Assembly (NCBI GenBank): GCA_964437445.1
Contig: CAYTGR010000017.1
Location: 16,540 to 80,539, forward strand
DNA length: 64,000 bases
Origin: CAYTGR01 sp964437445
Lineage (GTDB): Bacteria > Chloroflexota > Anaerolineae > B4-G1 > SLSP01
Direction of reading: 5' to 3'
Every line of letters begins with the position of its first letter. Within the stretch, counting starts at the first letter, position 1. The notes under the pieces were generated by a model. The model saw only the letters and a list, made by a program, of their open reading frames with translations, made no database searches and was not told where the DNA came from. Both the position numbers and the translations under genes were made by a program. Positions 1-8,946 of the stretch are shown here, in pieces.

Positions 1-805
1 CATGCGCCCTCAGCCAGAGCAGGCTCTCGCGCCAGCGCACCGGCGAGGTCAGCTGCCGGGTGAGCACGGCCCGGATCTCGGCCGGATCATGCAAGGGCGC
101 AGCGGTCGCGTTGAAGACCACCGGGATCTGCGGCGTGCGCAACGCGACTGCCGCCAGCACGGCTGCCAATCCGGCCTCCGCCGGCGCCATCAGCGGGCTA
201 TGGCCGCCAATGCTCAGCGCCAGCCGGGTCACGCGGCGAATGCCGTGGGTGGCGGCCCGGCGAGTGGCCTCGTCAATCGCCGCTGCCGTCCCAGAGAGCA
301 CCAGCTGCCCGGGGCAGTTATCGTTGGCCACGACCAGTGTCTCCCCTGTGGCGGCCTGCGTCTCGGCGCAGAGCGCCTGGGCGGCTTCCGGCGTCGCGCC
401 CAGCAGGGCCGCCATCGCGCCGGGGGTCTCGCGCCCGGCTTGAGCCATCAGCCGGCCACGCTCTGTCACCACGTGCAGCCCGTCGGCAAATGTCAAAGCG
501 CCCGCTGCGACCAGCGCAGCAAACTCGCCCAGGCTATGCCCGGCGATGAAGGCCGGAGGCTCCGGCCAGCGCTCTTGTACCGCGGCCCACAGCGCCAGCT
601 CGGTGGTGAACAGCGCCGGCTGCGTGAACTCGGTCTGGTCCAGCGTTTCAGCCGGCCCCTCAAAGCAGAGCCGGCTGAGGGCATAGCCCAGCAGCGCATC
701 GGCCTGCTCGTAGACCAGGCGGGCCGCGGGGACGGCCTGGTACCAGGCCGCACCCATGCCCACAAACTGGGCTCCCTGACCGGTGAAGAGGAAAGCTGTG
801 CTCAT
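1..805 (-). CDS. fabD: Malonyl-CoA:ACP transacylase FabD (3' end cut by window edge)
   Basis: Transfers malonyl groups from CoA to acyl carrier protein for fatty acid synthesis in the cytoplasm. The 268 visible residues start with MSTAFLFTGQGAQ, the usual FabD N-terminus. They contain the nucleophile motif GHSLGE (residues 89-94, Ser91), an ERGRLM stretch near 115-120 carrying the malonyl-binding Arg, and a GGHSPLM motif near 200-207 where the catalytic His sits. The family is about 300-320 residues, so roughly 40-50 C-terminal residues lie beyond the window. It begins 71 bp after rpmF in the same direction. In many bacteria plsX lies between rpmF and fabD; here it does not. Confidence 0.95.
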   Translation of the reverse strand, partial: MSTAFLFTGQGAQFVGMGAAWYQAVPAARLVYEQADALLGYALSRLCFEGPAETLDQTEFTQPALFTTELALWAAVQERWPEPPAFIAGHSLGEFAALVAAGALTFADGLHVVTERGRLMAQAGRETPGAMAALLGATPEAAQALCAETQAATGETLVVANDNCPGQLVLSGTAAAIDEATRRAATHGIRRVTRLALSIGGHSPLMAPAEAGLAAVLAAVALRTPQIPVVFNATAAPLHDPAEIRAVLTRQLTSPVRWRESLLWLRAH

Positions 806-876
806 GTTATGGAGTGATCAAGGGTGAGGGCGCAGCGAACTGTTAATAAGGGCTGCTGCGCACCGGACCCGATGCC

Positions 877-1080
877 CTATTTCTCTTTCTTGCTCTTCTC
901 TTTGAGATCCAACACTTGGGCGCGGCGATAGGTACCGCATTTGGGGCAGACGTGGTAGGGCAACACGGCCTCGCCGCACTGCGGGCAGTGAGTCAGCTCC
1001 GGCAATTCCATCCGGTAAGCATTGGCGCGGCGGCGATCCCGGCGCCCGCGCGATAATCTTCGCTTTGGCTGAGGTGTCAT
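877..1080 (-). CDS. rpmF: 50S ribosomal protein L32
   Basis: Small ribosomal protein of the large subunit, 67 residues, within the usual 55-65+ range. The N-terminus is basic (PKRRLSRGRRDRRRAN) as in L32. Two CxxC pairs (CPQC and CPKC, residues about 34-52) form the zinc ribbon of the zinc-binding form, and the C-terminus is Lys-rich. It stands directly behind a near-consensus sigma-70 promoter and a leader hairpin, and ahead of fabD. This is the classic coupling of ribosome and fatty acid synthesis genes. An alternative longer reading of this stretch in another frame is a shadow. Confidence 0.96.
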   Translation of the reverse strand: MTPQPKRRLSRGRRDRRRANAYRMELPELTHCPQCGEAVLPYHVCPKCGTYRRAQVLDLKEKSKKEK

Positions 1081-1117
1081 GGTTTTTGTTACTCCCTTTT
1101 ACTTCATAATGATGCAA

Positions 1118-1144
1118 CGTTGGCGGTCTGACAAGCCGCCAACG
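1118..1144 (-). promoter_or_regulatory. Hairpin in rpmF 5' leader
   Basis: A perfect 9-bp inverted repeat (CGTTGGCGG / CCGCCAACG) with a 9-nt loop lies between the predicted transcription start and the rpmF start. It has no U-tract. It could be an autoregulatory leader structure or only stabilise the mRNA; this is inference from position. Confidence 0.45.
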
Positions 1145-1152
1145 CAAGCCCC

Positions 1153-1180
1153 ATTATACGAAGAAGGGGCGTTCTGTCAA
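1153..1180 (-). promoter_or_regulatory. Sigma-70 promoter for rpmF-fabD
   Basis: On the minus strand TTGACA, a 16-nt spacer and TATAAT match both consensus hexamers exactly. The -35 box overlaps the stop codon of the upstream coiled-coil gene, so rpmF can be transcribed independently of the recG-coaD operon. Confidence 0.85.
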
Positions 1181-1653
1181 ACCCCTTCGCCGCCCTTGAG
1201 CCGCTTTTCGCGATCAACCTCCAACTTTTGCAGGCCGTTCTCCACTACCCGCAGGAGACGGGTCAGCTCTTCCTGGAGCTGGCTGAGCACGTTGAAGGCA
1301 TATTCGTCCGCGTCGTTGCGCAGGGCGGCGGCGTCCTGGTCGGCCCGCTGGCGGATGCTTGCCGCCTGCTGTTTGGCCTCCTGCACGATGCGGTGCTCGG
1401 CGGCCTGACGTTGGGCTTCAGCCTGCGCCTCGGCGACGAGCCGGGCGCTCTCCTGCCGGGCCTGCGCCAACAGGGCCTCGCGTTGCTGGACGATTTCTTT
1501 GGCCTGTCTCACTTCGGCGGGAATGGCCTCGCGCAGCTGCGCGATCTGAGTGCGCGCGCCCTCCTCGCCGACCGCCCGGTTGCCAAAGGGCAGGCGGGTG
1601 CTCTCCTCCAGGATGTATTGCTCCAGCCGTTGAATCAGGAACTCCAGGTCCAT
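1177..1653 (-). CDS. Coiled-coil protein, ATP synthase b-subunit/DivIVA-like
   Basis: 158 residues starting MDLEFLIQRLEQYILEEST. I chose this ATG because a TAAGGAGG site precedes it; an in-frame start 15 codons upstream has none. From residue about 45 to 140 the protein is one long Ala/Gln/Glu/Arg-rich helix (QARQESARLVAEAQAEAQRQAAEH...) predicted to form a coiled coil. There is no signal peptide, membrane segment or enzyme motif. Proteins of this type in this gene neighbourhood are usually annotated as ATPase-like or cell-division coiled-coil proteins; the role is unknown. It follows coaD by 41 bp and is probably in the same operon. Confidence 0.8.
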   Translation of the reverse strand: MDLEFLIQRLEQYILEESTRLPFGNRAVGEEGARTQIAQLREAIPAEVRQAKEIVQQREALLAQARQESARLVAEAQAEAQRQAAEHRIVQEAKQQAASIRQRADQDAAALRNDADEYAFNVLSQLQEELTRLLRVVENGLQKLEVDREKRLKGGEGV

Positions 1654-1694
1654 CGTCGCCTCCTTATGCTGTGGCAGGTTTAAATCGTCCCTTC

Positions 1695-2225
1695 TCAATC
1701 GCGGAGGGAGACGACCGTTACCGGCGGATCCTGGCTACGCAGGAGTTCTTTCTTGCTCAGCAGGGCCCGGTAGACCGGTGGGGGCACCATGGCCGTCACA
1801 TCTCCGCCCGACATGAAAATCTCTTTGACGATGCTGGCGCTAAGGAAAGCGTACCGTTCATGGGTCATCAGACAGACGGTCTCAATCTCTGGCGCTAACT
1901 GGTGATTGGTGAGTGCCATCTGGTATTCCAGCTCAAAATCCGAGATCACGCGCAAGCCCCGCACCAGGGCCTGCGCTCCAATGGATTTAGCGAAAGCAAC
2001 GGTCAGGCCGTTGTAAAGGGAGACTTCAATGTTCGGTGCATCCTGGAGCACCTCGCGGACCAGCGCCAGCCGTTCCGGGGCCGAAAAGAGCAGCGTCTTG
2101 TTCGGGCGTTCGTAAACGGCAACGACGAGCCGGTCAAACAACAGGGCGGCCCGCCGGGCAATGTCTTGATGTCCGCAGTGGATGGGGTCAAACGTTCCAG
2201 GGTAGACCGCTAAACGCTGGTTCAA
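1695..2225 (-). CDS. coaD: Phosphopantetheine adenylyltransferase
   Basis: Fourth step of coenzyme A synthesis: adenylates 4'-phosphopantetheine to dephospho-CoA, in the cytoplasm. 176 residues, slightly longer than the usual 160. The nucleotidyltransferase motif TFDPIHCGH (residues 11-19) provides the T/HxGH signature. The C-terminal SASIVKEI corresponds to the SSSxVRE nucleotide-binding segment. The start is TTG and overlaps the recG stop codon (TTGA), so the two are translationally coupled. CoA supply fits the neighbouring fatty acid genes. Confidence 0.95.
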   Translation of the reverse strand: MNQRLAVYPGTFDPIHCGHQDIARRAALLFDRLVVAVYERPNKTLLFSAPERLALVREVLQDAPNIEVSLYNGLTVAFAKSIGAQALVRGLRVISDFELEYQMALTNHQLAPEIETVCLMTHERYAFLSASIVKEIFMSGGDVTAMVPPPVYRALLSKKELLRSQDPPVTVVSLRD

Positions 2226-4669
2226 CTTAACTCCCCTTCGCGGTGCCAGAATTGAGCCACCCGTTGGGCGAGCGGCTGGTGTTCCGGTTGTGTCAGCTCG
2301 GGATCCTCGGCCAACAGCCGGGCGGCCACGTCACGGACGGTGTGCAGGAGCCGGGTATCGGCCCAGGTCGCCATTGGCAATTCGGGGAACCCGCTTTGCT
2401 GGGTGCCCAAAAATTCGCCCGGGCCGCGCATCTCCAGGTCCTTTTGCGCCAGGACAAAGCCGTCGGTCGTGGTCTCCACGGCCTTGAGCCGCTCCAGCGC
2501 TTCCGGTGAGGGGGTATCGGAGAGCAGCAAGCAGTACGACTGGGCGGCCCCGCGTCCCACCCGGCCGCGGAATTGGTGCAGCTGCGCCAGGCCGAAACGT
2601 TCAGCCCCTTCAATCAACATCACGGTGGCGTTGGGGACGTCAATCCCCACCTCCACGACCGAGGTGGCCACCAGGATGTGCAGTTCGCCGCGGACGAAGG
2701 CCGCCATGACCTGCTCTTTCTCATCCGCCGGCAGCTGGCCGTGCAACAGTCCCAGCCGCAGCTCGGGGAAGATGTCGCGCTGGAGCCGCAGATGCTCTTC
2801 CACGGCGGCTTTGGCGTCAATTTTCTCGGAGCTTTCCACCAGCGGGCAGATGATGAAAGCTTGATGGCCGGCCTGGATTTGAGAGCGGATGAAGGCATAC
2901 GCCCGTTCCCGTTCCCGGGGTTGCAGCACCCGGGTCTGAATGGGCTGGCGACCGGGCGGCATTTCGTCCAATACGGAAACATCCAGGTGCCCCCAAAAAG
3001 TCAACTCCAGGGAGCGGGGGATGGGGGTGGCGGTCATCACCAACAGGTGCGGGTTGTAGCCCTTCTGGCGAAGGGCGCCCCGCTGTTCCACGCCGAAGCG
3101 GTGTTGCTCGTCAATCACGATCAGTGCCAGATTGCGGAAGGTGACTTTGTTCTGGATGAGCGCGTGGGTGCCGACCACCAGCGGCAGGGAGCCGTCGGCC
3201 AGTCCGGCGTAGAGCTCTTCCCGCTCGGCGGCGGTGGTGCTGCCGGTCAGCAGCCGCAGGGTGGGCTGTGGTTCTGGGAAGGTAGCGAACAGACGAGTCA
3301 GGTTCTTGTAGTGCTGCTCGGCCAGGATTTCAGTGGGAGCCATCAACGCGGCTTGATAGCCGGCCGCGGCGGCCGCGGCCATCAAGAGCGCGGCGACCAC
3401 TGTCTTGCCGGAGCCGACGTCGCCCTGCAGGAGACGGTTCATCGGCTGCCCGGAGACCAGATCGGCCAGCATCTCATCCAGGGAGCGACGCTGGGCGCCG
3501 GTGAGGGCATAGGGCAGGCCGGCTGTCCACGCTTCCATCTGCTCCGGCGTGAGCCGAATCTCCGGTCCCGGTTCGGATTTCCAGATCAGCTTTTGGCGCA
3601 GCAGCCCCAGTTGCAGGTAGAGCGCTTCTTCAAAAGCGAGACGCCTCCGGGCCGCGCTCAGATGCTCCTGGTTGTCGGGGAAATGGATGCCCCACAAAGC
3701 CCGTTGGAGCGGGAGCAGCGTGTGCGCTCCCCGGAGCGCCGCTGGCAGGGGGTCACCTATCCGCCCGGCCCAGGCCGCGAGGGCCTGTTCTATCATCTGC
3801 CGCAGCCACGGTTGGGTGAGCCCTTCGGTCAGGGGATAGATGGGGACGACGCGGGCCGTGTTCAGGCTTTTGCGCTCTACCGGCTCCCAATCCGGCGCAT
3901 TCATGGTCAGCCGGCCCAGATACTCGTCTACTTTGCCGCTGACGACGATCTGCATCCCCGGCCGGATACGGCTCTCCAGGTCATGCCGGTTAAACCAGGT
4001 CAACTCCATCATCCCGGTGTTGTCAGAGATCGTGGCGTGAAACAGGTATTTGCCGGTGCGAGTTTGCCGTCCGCCGGCGTCCCACACGGTGGCGATTACG
4101 CTGACCGTTTCGCCGTATTTGAGGTGGTCAATGGTGCGCAGCTGCGAATAATCTTCGTAGCGGCGCGGGTAGAAGAAGAGCAGATCGCGGATGGTCCGCA
4201 CGTTCAATTTTGCCAGCAGCTCGGCCCGTTTGCGCCCGACGCCGGAGAGCGTCTCTACCGGGGCGGCCAACCCGCGTCCGGCCGGTTGGGCGGCCCGGGG
4301 TGAGGGCGTGGGCCGGCCTGGCTCAGGGGGCGGTGGCGGCGTGGGGACCGGCGCCGTTGCCGGCGGCGCAGGGGGCACTGGCAGGGAAGGTGGCAGGGAG
4401 GGACTCGCCGCTGGGGGGCCGGCCTGCAACGTTTCCCACAGTGCCTGCATCGCTGCCTGGCGCGCTTCTGGTTGGAGGCTGCTGTAAGCACGCAACCGGT
4501 CGGTGACCTCCAACACCCAGGCCCGTTGCTCCTCGCCGTAGGCTTCGCTGGCCTGCTTCAGCCAGGTTTCGGCATAGCGGGCCAGGCCTCCCCCTACCGC
4601 TTTGTCCCGAAAATCGTATTCCTCCTCCAGGTGGAGAATTTTTTGCAATGTTTCCAAAGGTTTGGGCAT
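2222..4669 (-). CDS. recG: ATP-dependent DNA helicase RecG
   Basis: Branch-migrating helicase for stalled forks and Holliday junctions. 815 residues, longer than the usual about 690 because of a Chloroflexota-style N-terminal helical extension (1-80) and a Pro-rich linker (about 82-130). Then come a helix-hairpin-helix-like segment (LSGVGRKRAELL), the OB wedge domain, Walker A GDVGSGKT near 415, the DEQH box followed by RFGVEQR near 518, and the C-terminal helicase lobe with QFRGRVGRG. It overlaps coaD by 4 bp. Identity is certain; the function of the extension is unknown. Confidence 0.97.
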   Translation of the reverse strand: MPKPLETLQKILHLEEEYDFRDKAVGGGLARYAETWLKQASEAYGEEQRAWVLEVTDRLRAYSSLQPEARQAAMQALWETLQAGPPAASPSLPPSLPVPPAPPATAPVPTPPPPPEPGRPTPSPRAAQPAGRGLAAPVETLSGVGRKRAELLAKLNVRTIRDLLFFYPRRYEDYSQLRTIDHLKYGETVSVIATVWDAGGRQTRTGKYLFHATISDNTGMMELTWFNRHDLESRIRPGMQIVVSGKVDEYLGRLTMNAPDWEPVERKSLNTARVVPIYPLTEGLTQPWLRQMIEQALAAWAGRIGDPLPAALRGAHTLLPLQRALWGIHFPDNQEHLSAARRRLAFEEALYLQLGLLRQKLIWKSEPGPEIRLTPEQMEAWTAGLPYALTGAQRRSLDEMLADLVSGQPMNRLLQGDVGSGKTVVAALLMAAAAAAGYQAALMAPTEILAEQHYKNLTRLFATFPEPQPTLRLLTGSTTAAEREELYAGLADGSLPLVVGTHALIQNKVTFRNLALIVIDEQHRFGVEQRGALRQKGYNPHLLVMTATPIPRSLELTFWGHLDVSVLDEMPPGRQPIQTRVLQPRERERAYAFIRSQIQAGHQAFIICPLVESSEKIDAKAAVEEHLRLQRDIFPELRLGLLHGQLPADEKEQVMAAFVRGELHILVATSVVEVGIDVPNATVMLIEGAERFGLAQLHQFRGRVGRGAAQSYCLLLSDTPSPEALERLKAVETTTDGFVLAQKDLEMRGPGEFLGTQQSGFPELPMATWADTRLLHTVRDVAARLLAEDPELTQPEHQPLAQRVAQFWHREGELS

Positions 4670-4726
4670 ACCAGGTCCTGTTTGAGCGTTAGAATAGAGC
4701 GCGCTGTCTGACGTTGCTGCGCCCCG

Positions 4727-5572
4727 TCAGGCTGTGACCACCGCCACGCCAATCGCGCCGGGACCGACGTGAACGCCAAAGGCCGGCGAGACGGCCACGA
4801 TTGGCACCTCGCCGGCGGGCAGACATTCCTGCACGATGGCCTGGAACCGGGTTTGCAGTTCCGGTTCCACGCCGCTATGCAACACGGCTGCCCGTTCCAG
4901 CGGACAACGCTGGTGGAGCCAATCCGCCAGAGCTTGCAAGGCGCGGTGGTGCGTGCGCACCCGGCCCAGCAAACTGACTTCGCTATCATGGATGGCGATG
5001 AGCGGCTTGATCTGCAACAGATCGCCCATCTTGGCGCGCGCCCAGCCGACTCGCCCGCCCCGGTGGACATAGTCCAGCGACCTCAGCACGCCGGTCACCG
5101 TCGTCCGAGAGCGCATCTTTTGTATCAGCGCGGTGATTTCCGAAACGGAGGCTCCCTGCGCGGCCGCTTCCGCTGCTGCCACTGCCATCCACCCCAATCC
5201 CATCGTGACCTGACCCGTTTCTAACACGTGGACCCGCGCGCCACGCACTTGCTGGCCGGCCAGCTGGGCATTGCTGGCCACGCTGCTCAGGTTGGATGCG
5301 ATGAAGAGGCCAACGATGTCGGAGGCCCCGGCTGCGGCCATCTGCTCGTAGACGGCCTGAAATTCGGAAGGTGGGGGCGAGGCCGTCCCAAACAGACGCG
5401 GCGTCTGCCACAGGCGTTCGTAGAAAGCGGCCCGGTCCAACAATCCATCGTCCCGATAACTCTCATTGCCGATCAGCAGATAAATGGGAAGCACGGTGAT
5501 TCCCAGCCGCTGGGCCAAAGCGGTGGGGAGGTCAGAGACGCTGTCAGTGATAATGCGGACCTGGTTGGCCAT
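4727..5572 (-). CDS. DegV family protein (FakB-like fatty acid binding protein)
   Basis: 281 residues. It begins with the DegV signature RIITDSVSDLPTALAQRLGITVLP (fatty-acid carboxylate-binding TDS at about 9-11) and carries the second conserved block SNLSSVASNAQLA. FakB proteins hold a fatty acid for phosphorylation by FakA, giving acyl-phosphate for phospholipid synthesis. The gene starts 5 bp after the stop of a second DegV gene, and a FakA-like gene lies upstream. This makes the Fak role likely; which fatty acid each FakB binds cannot be told from sequence. Confidence 0.88.
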   Translation of the reverse strand: MANQVRIITDSVSDLPTALAQRLGITVLPIYLLIGNESYRDDGLLDRAAFYERLWQTPRLFGTASPPPSEFQAVYEQMAAAGASDIVGLFIASNLSSVASNAQLAGQQVRGARVHVLETGQVTMGLGWMAVAAAEAAAQGASVSEITALIQKMRSRTTVTGVLRSLDYVHRGGRVGWARAKMGDLLQIKPLIAIHDSEVSLLGRVRTHHRALQALADWLHQRCPLERAAVLHSGVEPELQTRFQAIVQECLPAGEVPIVAVSPAFGVHVGPGAIGVAVVTA

Positions 5573-5577
5573 AGCCG

Positions 5578-6447
5578 TTAGCGCCAGTGACCTTCATAGA
5601 TGACCATGCCCACCGCGTCAGGCCCCAGATGGGAGGCCAGCACCGGGTCGTAAGTGATGACCGGGAATTGCCGGCCGGGTAACACCAGATCCAACCGGCT
5701 TTTGAGACCCTGCGCTTCGTCCATGGCCCCGGCTCCATTGTGGAAGATCACCGTTTGTTGAATGCGGGTAAACTCTGACGCGAACTCCACCAGCTTGTCC
5801 AGCGACTTCTCTGGCGTCCGGCTCTTTTCCAGCGGGTTGATCTCTCCGTCCTCAATCACCAGAAACGGGTGGATGTTAAGCATCGCGCCGAGGATGGCCT
5901 GCGTGGCGCTCAGCTTGCCGCTCGTGTAAAGGTAATCCAGCGTGTGGGTGATCATCACGACGTAAATGCGGGGGATCATGCCCCGGATATGCTTGACCAC
6001 ATCACTGACCGGCAGATTCCCCTCTTTGAGCAGCTCGCCGGCCCGTTCTACCAGGATGCCCAGGCCCACCGAGACGGTCTGCGAATCCATGATGGTGATA
6101 TCACAACGGCCCATAAAATCGCGCGCCGCGATGCGGGCATTCCGCATGATCGGGCTGAGATGGCCGGAGGAGAGGAGCACCAGCATTTTATTGGTGCGAT
6201 AGAGGGTGCGCTGGAAGACCGCCCGGAAATCGTCGGCCGAGGGGCCGATAATCTCCACCGGCGTCCGGTGGGCGGCCATCTGGCGGAGCAGATCCAGATG
6301 GCCCTCTGTTTGTTGGTCATACAAGAAGTTGCGCCCGCCGGTTTGGGCGACGATGGGCAGTGAAATGATCCCCAACTCGTGTAAACGGGCCGGAGTGAGG
6401 AAAGCGGTACCGTCCGTGATCAATTGTACATTGTTCATGATTGTCAC
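5578..6447 (-). CDS. DegV family protein (second FakB-like paralogue)
   Basis: 289 residues from a GTG start; an ATG three codons in (position 6438) is equally plausible because neither has a strong Shine-Dalgarno site. The N-terminus VQLITDGTAFL has TDG in place of the more common TDS. Further blocks are SSGHLSPIMRNARIA and DSQTVSVGLG. It is divergent from its downstream neighbour, so the pair probably handles different acyl chains, as FakB1/FakB2 do in Firmicutes. Same operon as the FakA-like gene, 35 bp downstream of it. Confidence 0.86.
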   Translation of the reverse strand: MTIMNNVQLITDGTAFLTPARLHELGIISLPIVAQTGGRNFLYDQQTEGHLDLLRQMAAHRTPVEIIGPSADDFRAVFQRTLYRTNKMLVLLSSGHLSPIMRNARIAARDFMGRCDITIMDSQTVSVGLGILVERAGELLKEGNLPVSDVVKHIRGMIPRIYVVMITHTLDYLYTSGKLSATQAILGAMLNIHPFLVIEDGEINPLEKSRTPEKSLDKLVEFASEFTRIQQTVIFHNGAGAMDEAQGLKSRLDLVLPGRQFPVITYDPVLASHLGPDAVGMVIYEGHWR

Positions 6448-6482
6448 TCAGTGATTATTCCGTTGTTCTACTGCTGCCTGGA

Positions 6483-8171
6483 TCATTCAATGGAAAATAA
6501 ATAGGGATAATAAGGCTGTCCGCCGTGAACCACTTCAACTTCCAGATCGGGATGGCGTTCGGTAAAAGTACGGGCTAACGACTCGGCCTGTTGCTGGTTG
6601 ACCCCTTCGCCGTAGTAGAACGTGATCAGCTCACGGTCCTCCAGGTCGGCCTTTTCCAGCAACTGGACCATCACCTCGGGCACGGAGCGGCCCGCCAGCA
6701 TCAGTTCCCCATCTAACAGCCCGATGATGTCTCCGTGGTGCACCTCCACACCGTTCAGCGTCACATCGCGGGTGGCGTGGGTCACGCCGCCGGAGACGAT
6801 CTGTTGCGCGGCTTGCAGCATGACCTGGACATTGCCGTCCAGCGTGGCCTGCTGGTCCAGCGCCAGCAGTGCGGCCACGCCCTGGGGGATGCTTTTGGTC
6901 GGGACGACGGCGACCTCTTTTTCGCTCACTTGCGCCGCCTGTTCCGCCGCCAGGATAATGTTCTTGTTGTTCGGCAGAATCACGACCTGGTCGGACGGTA
7001 CCTGTCGCACCGCCTCCAGAATTTCGGCGGTGCTGGGATTCATCGTCTCGCCCCCGGGGACGATGGCCGTTGCGCCCAGGCTGCGGAAGACCTTGTCCAG
7101 CCCGTCACCGGCCGAGACGACGACCACGCCGATGGTGGGCGGTTCTGGCGCTACCAGGACCGCCGGCAGTTCGCTCCCCGGACCAAGCACCGGATGGGCG
7201 TCGCGCCCGGCGATGAACTCCTGGTATTGGGCCCGCATGTCTTCTACGACCACGTCGCGCAGGGCTCCCCATTGCACCCCATAGCTCAGCGCCACACCGG
7301 GATCGGGGACGTGAATGTGGACTTTGATGGTCATCGGGTCGCCCACGATCAGGCCGCTTTTGCCCATGGCGCTGATGTCGGCGCGGATCTGCTCTACGTC
7401 CATGTTTTGGCCGACCAGGATGAACTGAACGTCGTAGCTGTATTCGTTAGCTTCCGCCAGATCCAATTCGGTCTCGGCCGGTGGTGCCAGGTCCACGACT
7501 TGGGCAAAACGTCCGCTATCCTTTTCTTCTACCGGTAAGCCGATCATTTGTCGCCACATCCCTTCCAGGATCACGACCAGACCCTGACCGCCGGAATCAA
7601 CCACCCCCGCCTGCTGCAGGACGGGCAGGAGGGCTGGCGTGCGGGCCTCGGCTGCTTTAGCGCGTTCTACCATCCGTTCAAAGATGCGCACCAGGTCGTC
7701 GGTCCGTTTGGCAATTTCCTCGGTTTCATCCGCCACTTCGCGCACGACGGTGAGAATCGTCCCTTCCACCGGCTTGACCACCCCTTTGTACGCCGTTTCC
7801 GCCGCCTCGCGGGTTGCGCCGGCCAGATCGGCGGCCCGTAACACCGGCTTGCTGTCCAGGCTGCGCGAAAAACCGCGCCAGATCTGCGAAAGGATGACGC
7901 CGGAATTGCCGCGTGCCCCCATCAGCGCGCCGTGAGCCACTTTGCCGGACAACCGGCCGATGTTATCCTCTTCCAGGTTGATGATTTCGTTCCAGGCCGA
8001 AGTCATCGTCAAAGCCATGTTAGTTCCGGTATCGCCGTCTGGTACCGGGAAGACGTTGAGTGCGTTGATGGCGGCCTGATGCTGGCGCAGCCAGCACAGT
8101 GCCGCCCAGATCATCCTTTTAAAATCGTGCCCGTCCAGGGCATAGATCTTAGCTCCTTCTTGCTTGACCAC
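6483..8171 (-). CDS. fakA: DAK2-domain fatty acid kinase, FakA/YloV-like
   Basis: 562 residues, the family's usual length of about 550. The N-terminal DAK2 (dihydroxyacetone-kinase-L) domain has FPVPDGDTGTNM near residues 42-53, the Mg-ATP-binding Asp motif, and GARGNSGVILSQI. The middle and C-terminal FakA domains follow (LPNNKNIILAAEQAA; GLLDGELMLAG). It should phosphorylate FakB-bound fatty acids. The start is GTG with GAGG 8 nt upstream. It sits 13 bp after the Asp23-like gene, an arrangement shared by many Firmicutes and Chloroflexota. No plsX or plsY is visible nearby to use the acyl-phosphate. Confidence 0.92.
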   Translation of the reverse strand: MVKQEGAKIYALDGHDFKRMIWAALCWLRQHQAAINALNVFPVPDGDTGTNMALTMTSAWNEIINLEEDNIGRLSGKVAHGALMGARGNSGVILSQIWRGFSRSLDSKPVLRAADLAGATREAAETAYKGVVKPVEGTILTVVREVADETEEIAKRTDDLVRIFERMVERAKAAEARTPALLPVLQQAGVVDSGGQGLVVILEGMWRQMIGLPVEEKDSGRFAQVVDLAPPAETELDLAEANEYSYDVQFILVGQNMDVEQIRADISAMGKSGLIVGDPMTIKVHIHVPDPGVALSYGVQWGALRDVVVEDMRAQYQEFIAGRDAHPVLGPGSELPAVLVAPEPPTIGVVVVSAGDGLDKVFRSLGATAIVPGGETMNPSTAEILEAVRQVPSDQVVILPNNKNIILAAEQAAQVSEKEVAVVPTKSIPQGVAALLALDQQATLDGNVQVMLQAAQQIVSGGVTHATRDVTLNGVEVHHGDIIGLLDGELMLAGRSVPEVMVQLLEKADLEDRELITFYYGEGVNQQQAESLARTFTERHPDLEVEVVHGGQPYYPYLFSIE

Positions 8172-8184
8172 TTTATTTTCCTCG

Positions 8185-8541
8185 TTAAATGGTGTTACTC
8201 ACCCGTAGCGCCTGGACGTGGACGTTGACGGCTGCCACCGGCAATTCTAAGGCCTTTTCCACCTGATATTTCACCACGTGCTTGACGCTTTCTGCCACCG
8301 TTGCGATTCGGGTCCCATATTCTACCACGACATAGACATCAATCGTGATCTGGCCCTCGTTGACCTGGACTTCCACGCCGCGCTTACGCTCTGGGGAGAG
8401 GAAATCCGCCAGGCCGGTGGCGAAGTTTTTGGGCACAGTCCCGACCACGCCGTAGCAGGTTTGGACTGCCTCGCTGACGATAGAGGCGATCGCCGCCGGG
8501 AAGACTTCAATCTTCCCTTTGGGTTGCACCTTGTCATTCAT
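8185..8541 (-). CDS. Asp23/Gls24 family envelope stress protein
   Basis: 118 residues starting MNDKVQPKGKIEVFPAAI; the ATG at 8541 is preceded by AGGAGG. The Asp23 fold is seen in AIASIVSEAVQTCYGVVG followed by VQVNEGQITIDVYVVVEYGTRIATVAESVK, a pattern typical of the family that forms membrane-associated assemblies in Gram-positives. It is the first gene of the fakA-degV-degV-recG-coaD operon. Its biochemical role there is unknown. Confidence 0.9.
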   Translation of the reverse strand: MNDKVQPKGKIEVFPAAIASIVSEAVQTCYGVVGTVPKNFATGLADFLSPERKRGVEVQVNEGQITIDVYVVVEYGTRIATVAESVKHVVKYQVEKALELPVAAVNVHVQALRVSNTI

Positions 8542-8682
8542 GCTATTCCTCCTCATCTTCCAGAATGTCGGGCCAATAGGGCTATTTTACCTCAATTTTC
8601 GCCCCAGGGCTATTGCCTGGGGCCTTCAAGGGTCCTTTTTCTCGCGGCACGGGCAGAATAAAGCCGGTGATTTCCTGGTCGG

Positions 8683-8710
8683 TTGCGTCTTTTTCCCTTT
8701 GTGGTATGAT
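8683..8710 (+). promoter_or_regulatory. Sigma-70 promoter for rpmB
   Basis: TTGCGT, 16-nt spacer, TATGAT; the predicted start of transcription lies about 25 nt before the rpmB ATG. Confidence 0.65.
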
Positions 8711-8742
8711 AGTCCCGTTATCGCGATTAGAGAGGTGAAACT

Positions 8743-8925
8743 ATGGCAAAATGTGAAATTTGCGGCAAAGCCCCCAGCTTCGGGCACAATGTAAGCCACT
8801 CCAAGCGGGCCACGTTGCGGATGTTCCGCCCGAACATCCAGCGCAAGCGGGTTCTGGTAGATGGGCAACCCCGCCGCATCTACATCTGCACCCGCTGCCT
8901 GCGGACTCTGTCCCACGAAGAATAA
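8743..8925 (+). CDS. rpmB: 50S ribosomal protein L28
   Basis: 60 residues, a normal length for L28. It begins MAKCEICGKAPSFGHNVSHS with the first CxxC of the zinc-binding form. The second is CTRCLRTL near the C-terminus, and between them is the conserved RMFRPNIQRKRV segment. It is a single-gene unit with its own promoter and terminator, divergent from the asp23-fakA operon. Confidence 0.97.
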   Translation: MAKCEICGKAPSFGHNVSHSKRATLRMFRPNIQRKRVLVDGQPRRIYICTRCLRTLSHEE

Positions 8926-8946
8926 TCCAGGTCATTTTGCTCCTGA

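Noticed and set aside
2573..4303. 576-codon open frame on the plus strand
   Set aside because: Lies antisense to recG, which has full motif conservation; the peptide has no family pattern and its length follows from GC-rich codon bias.
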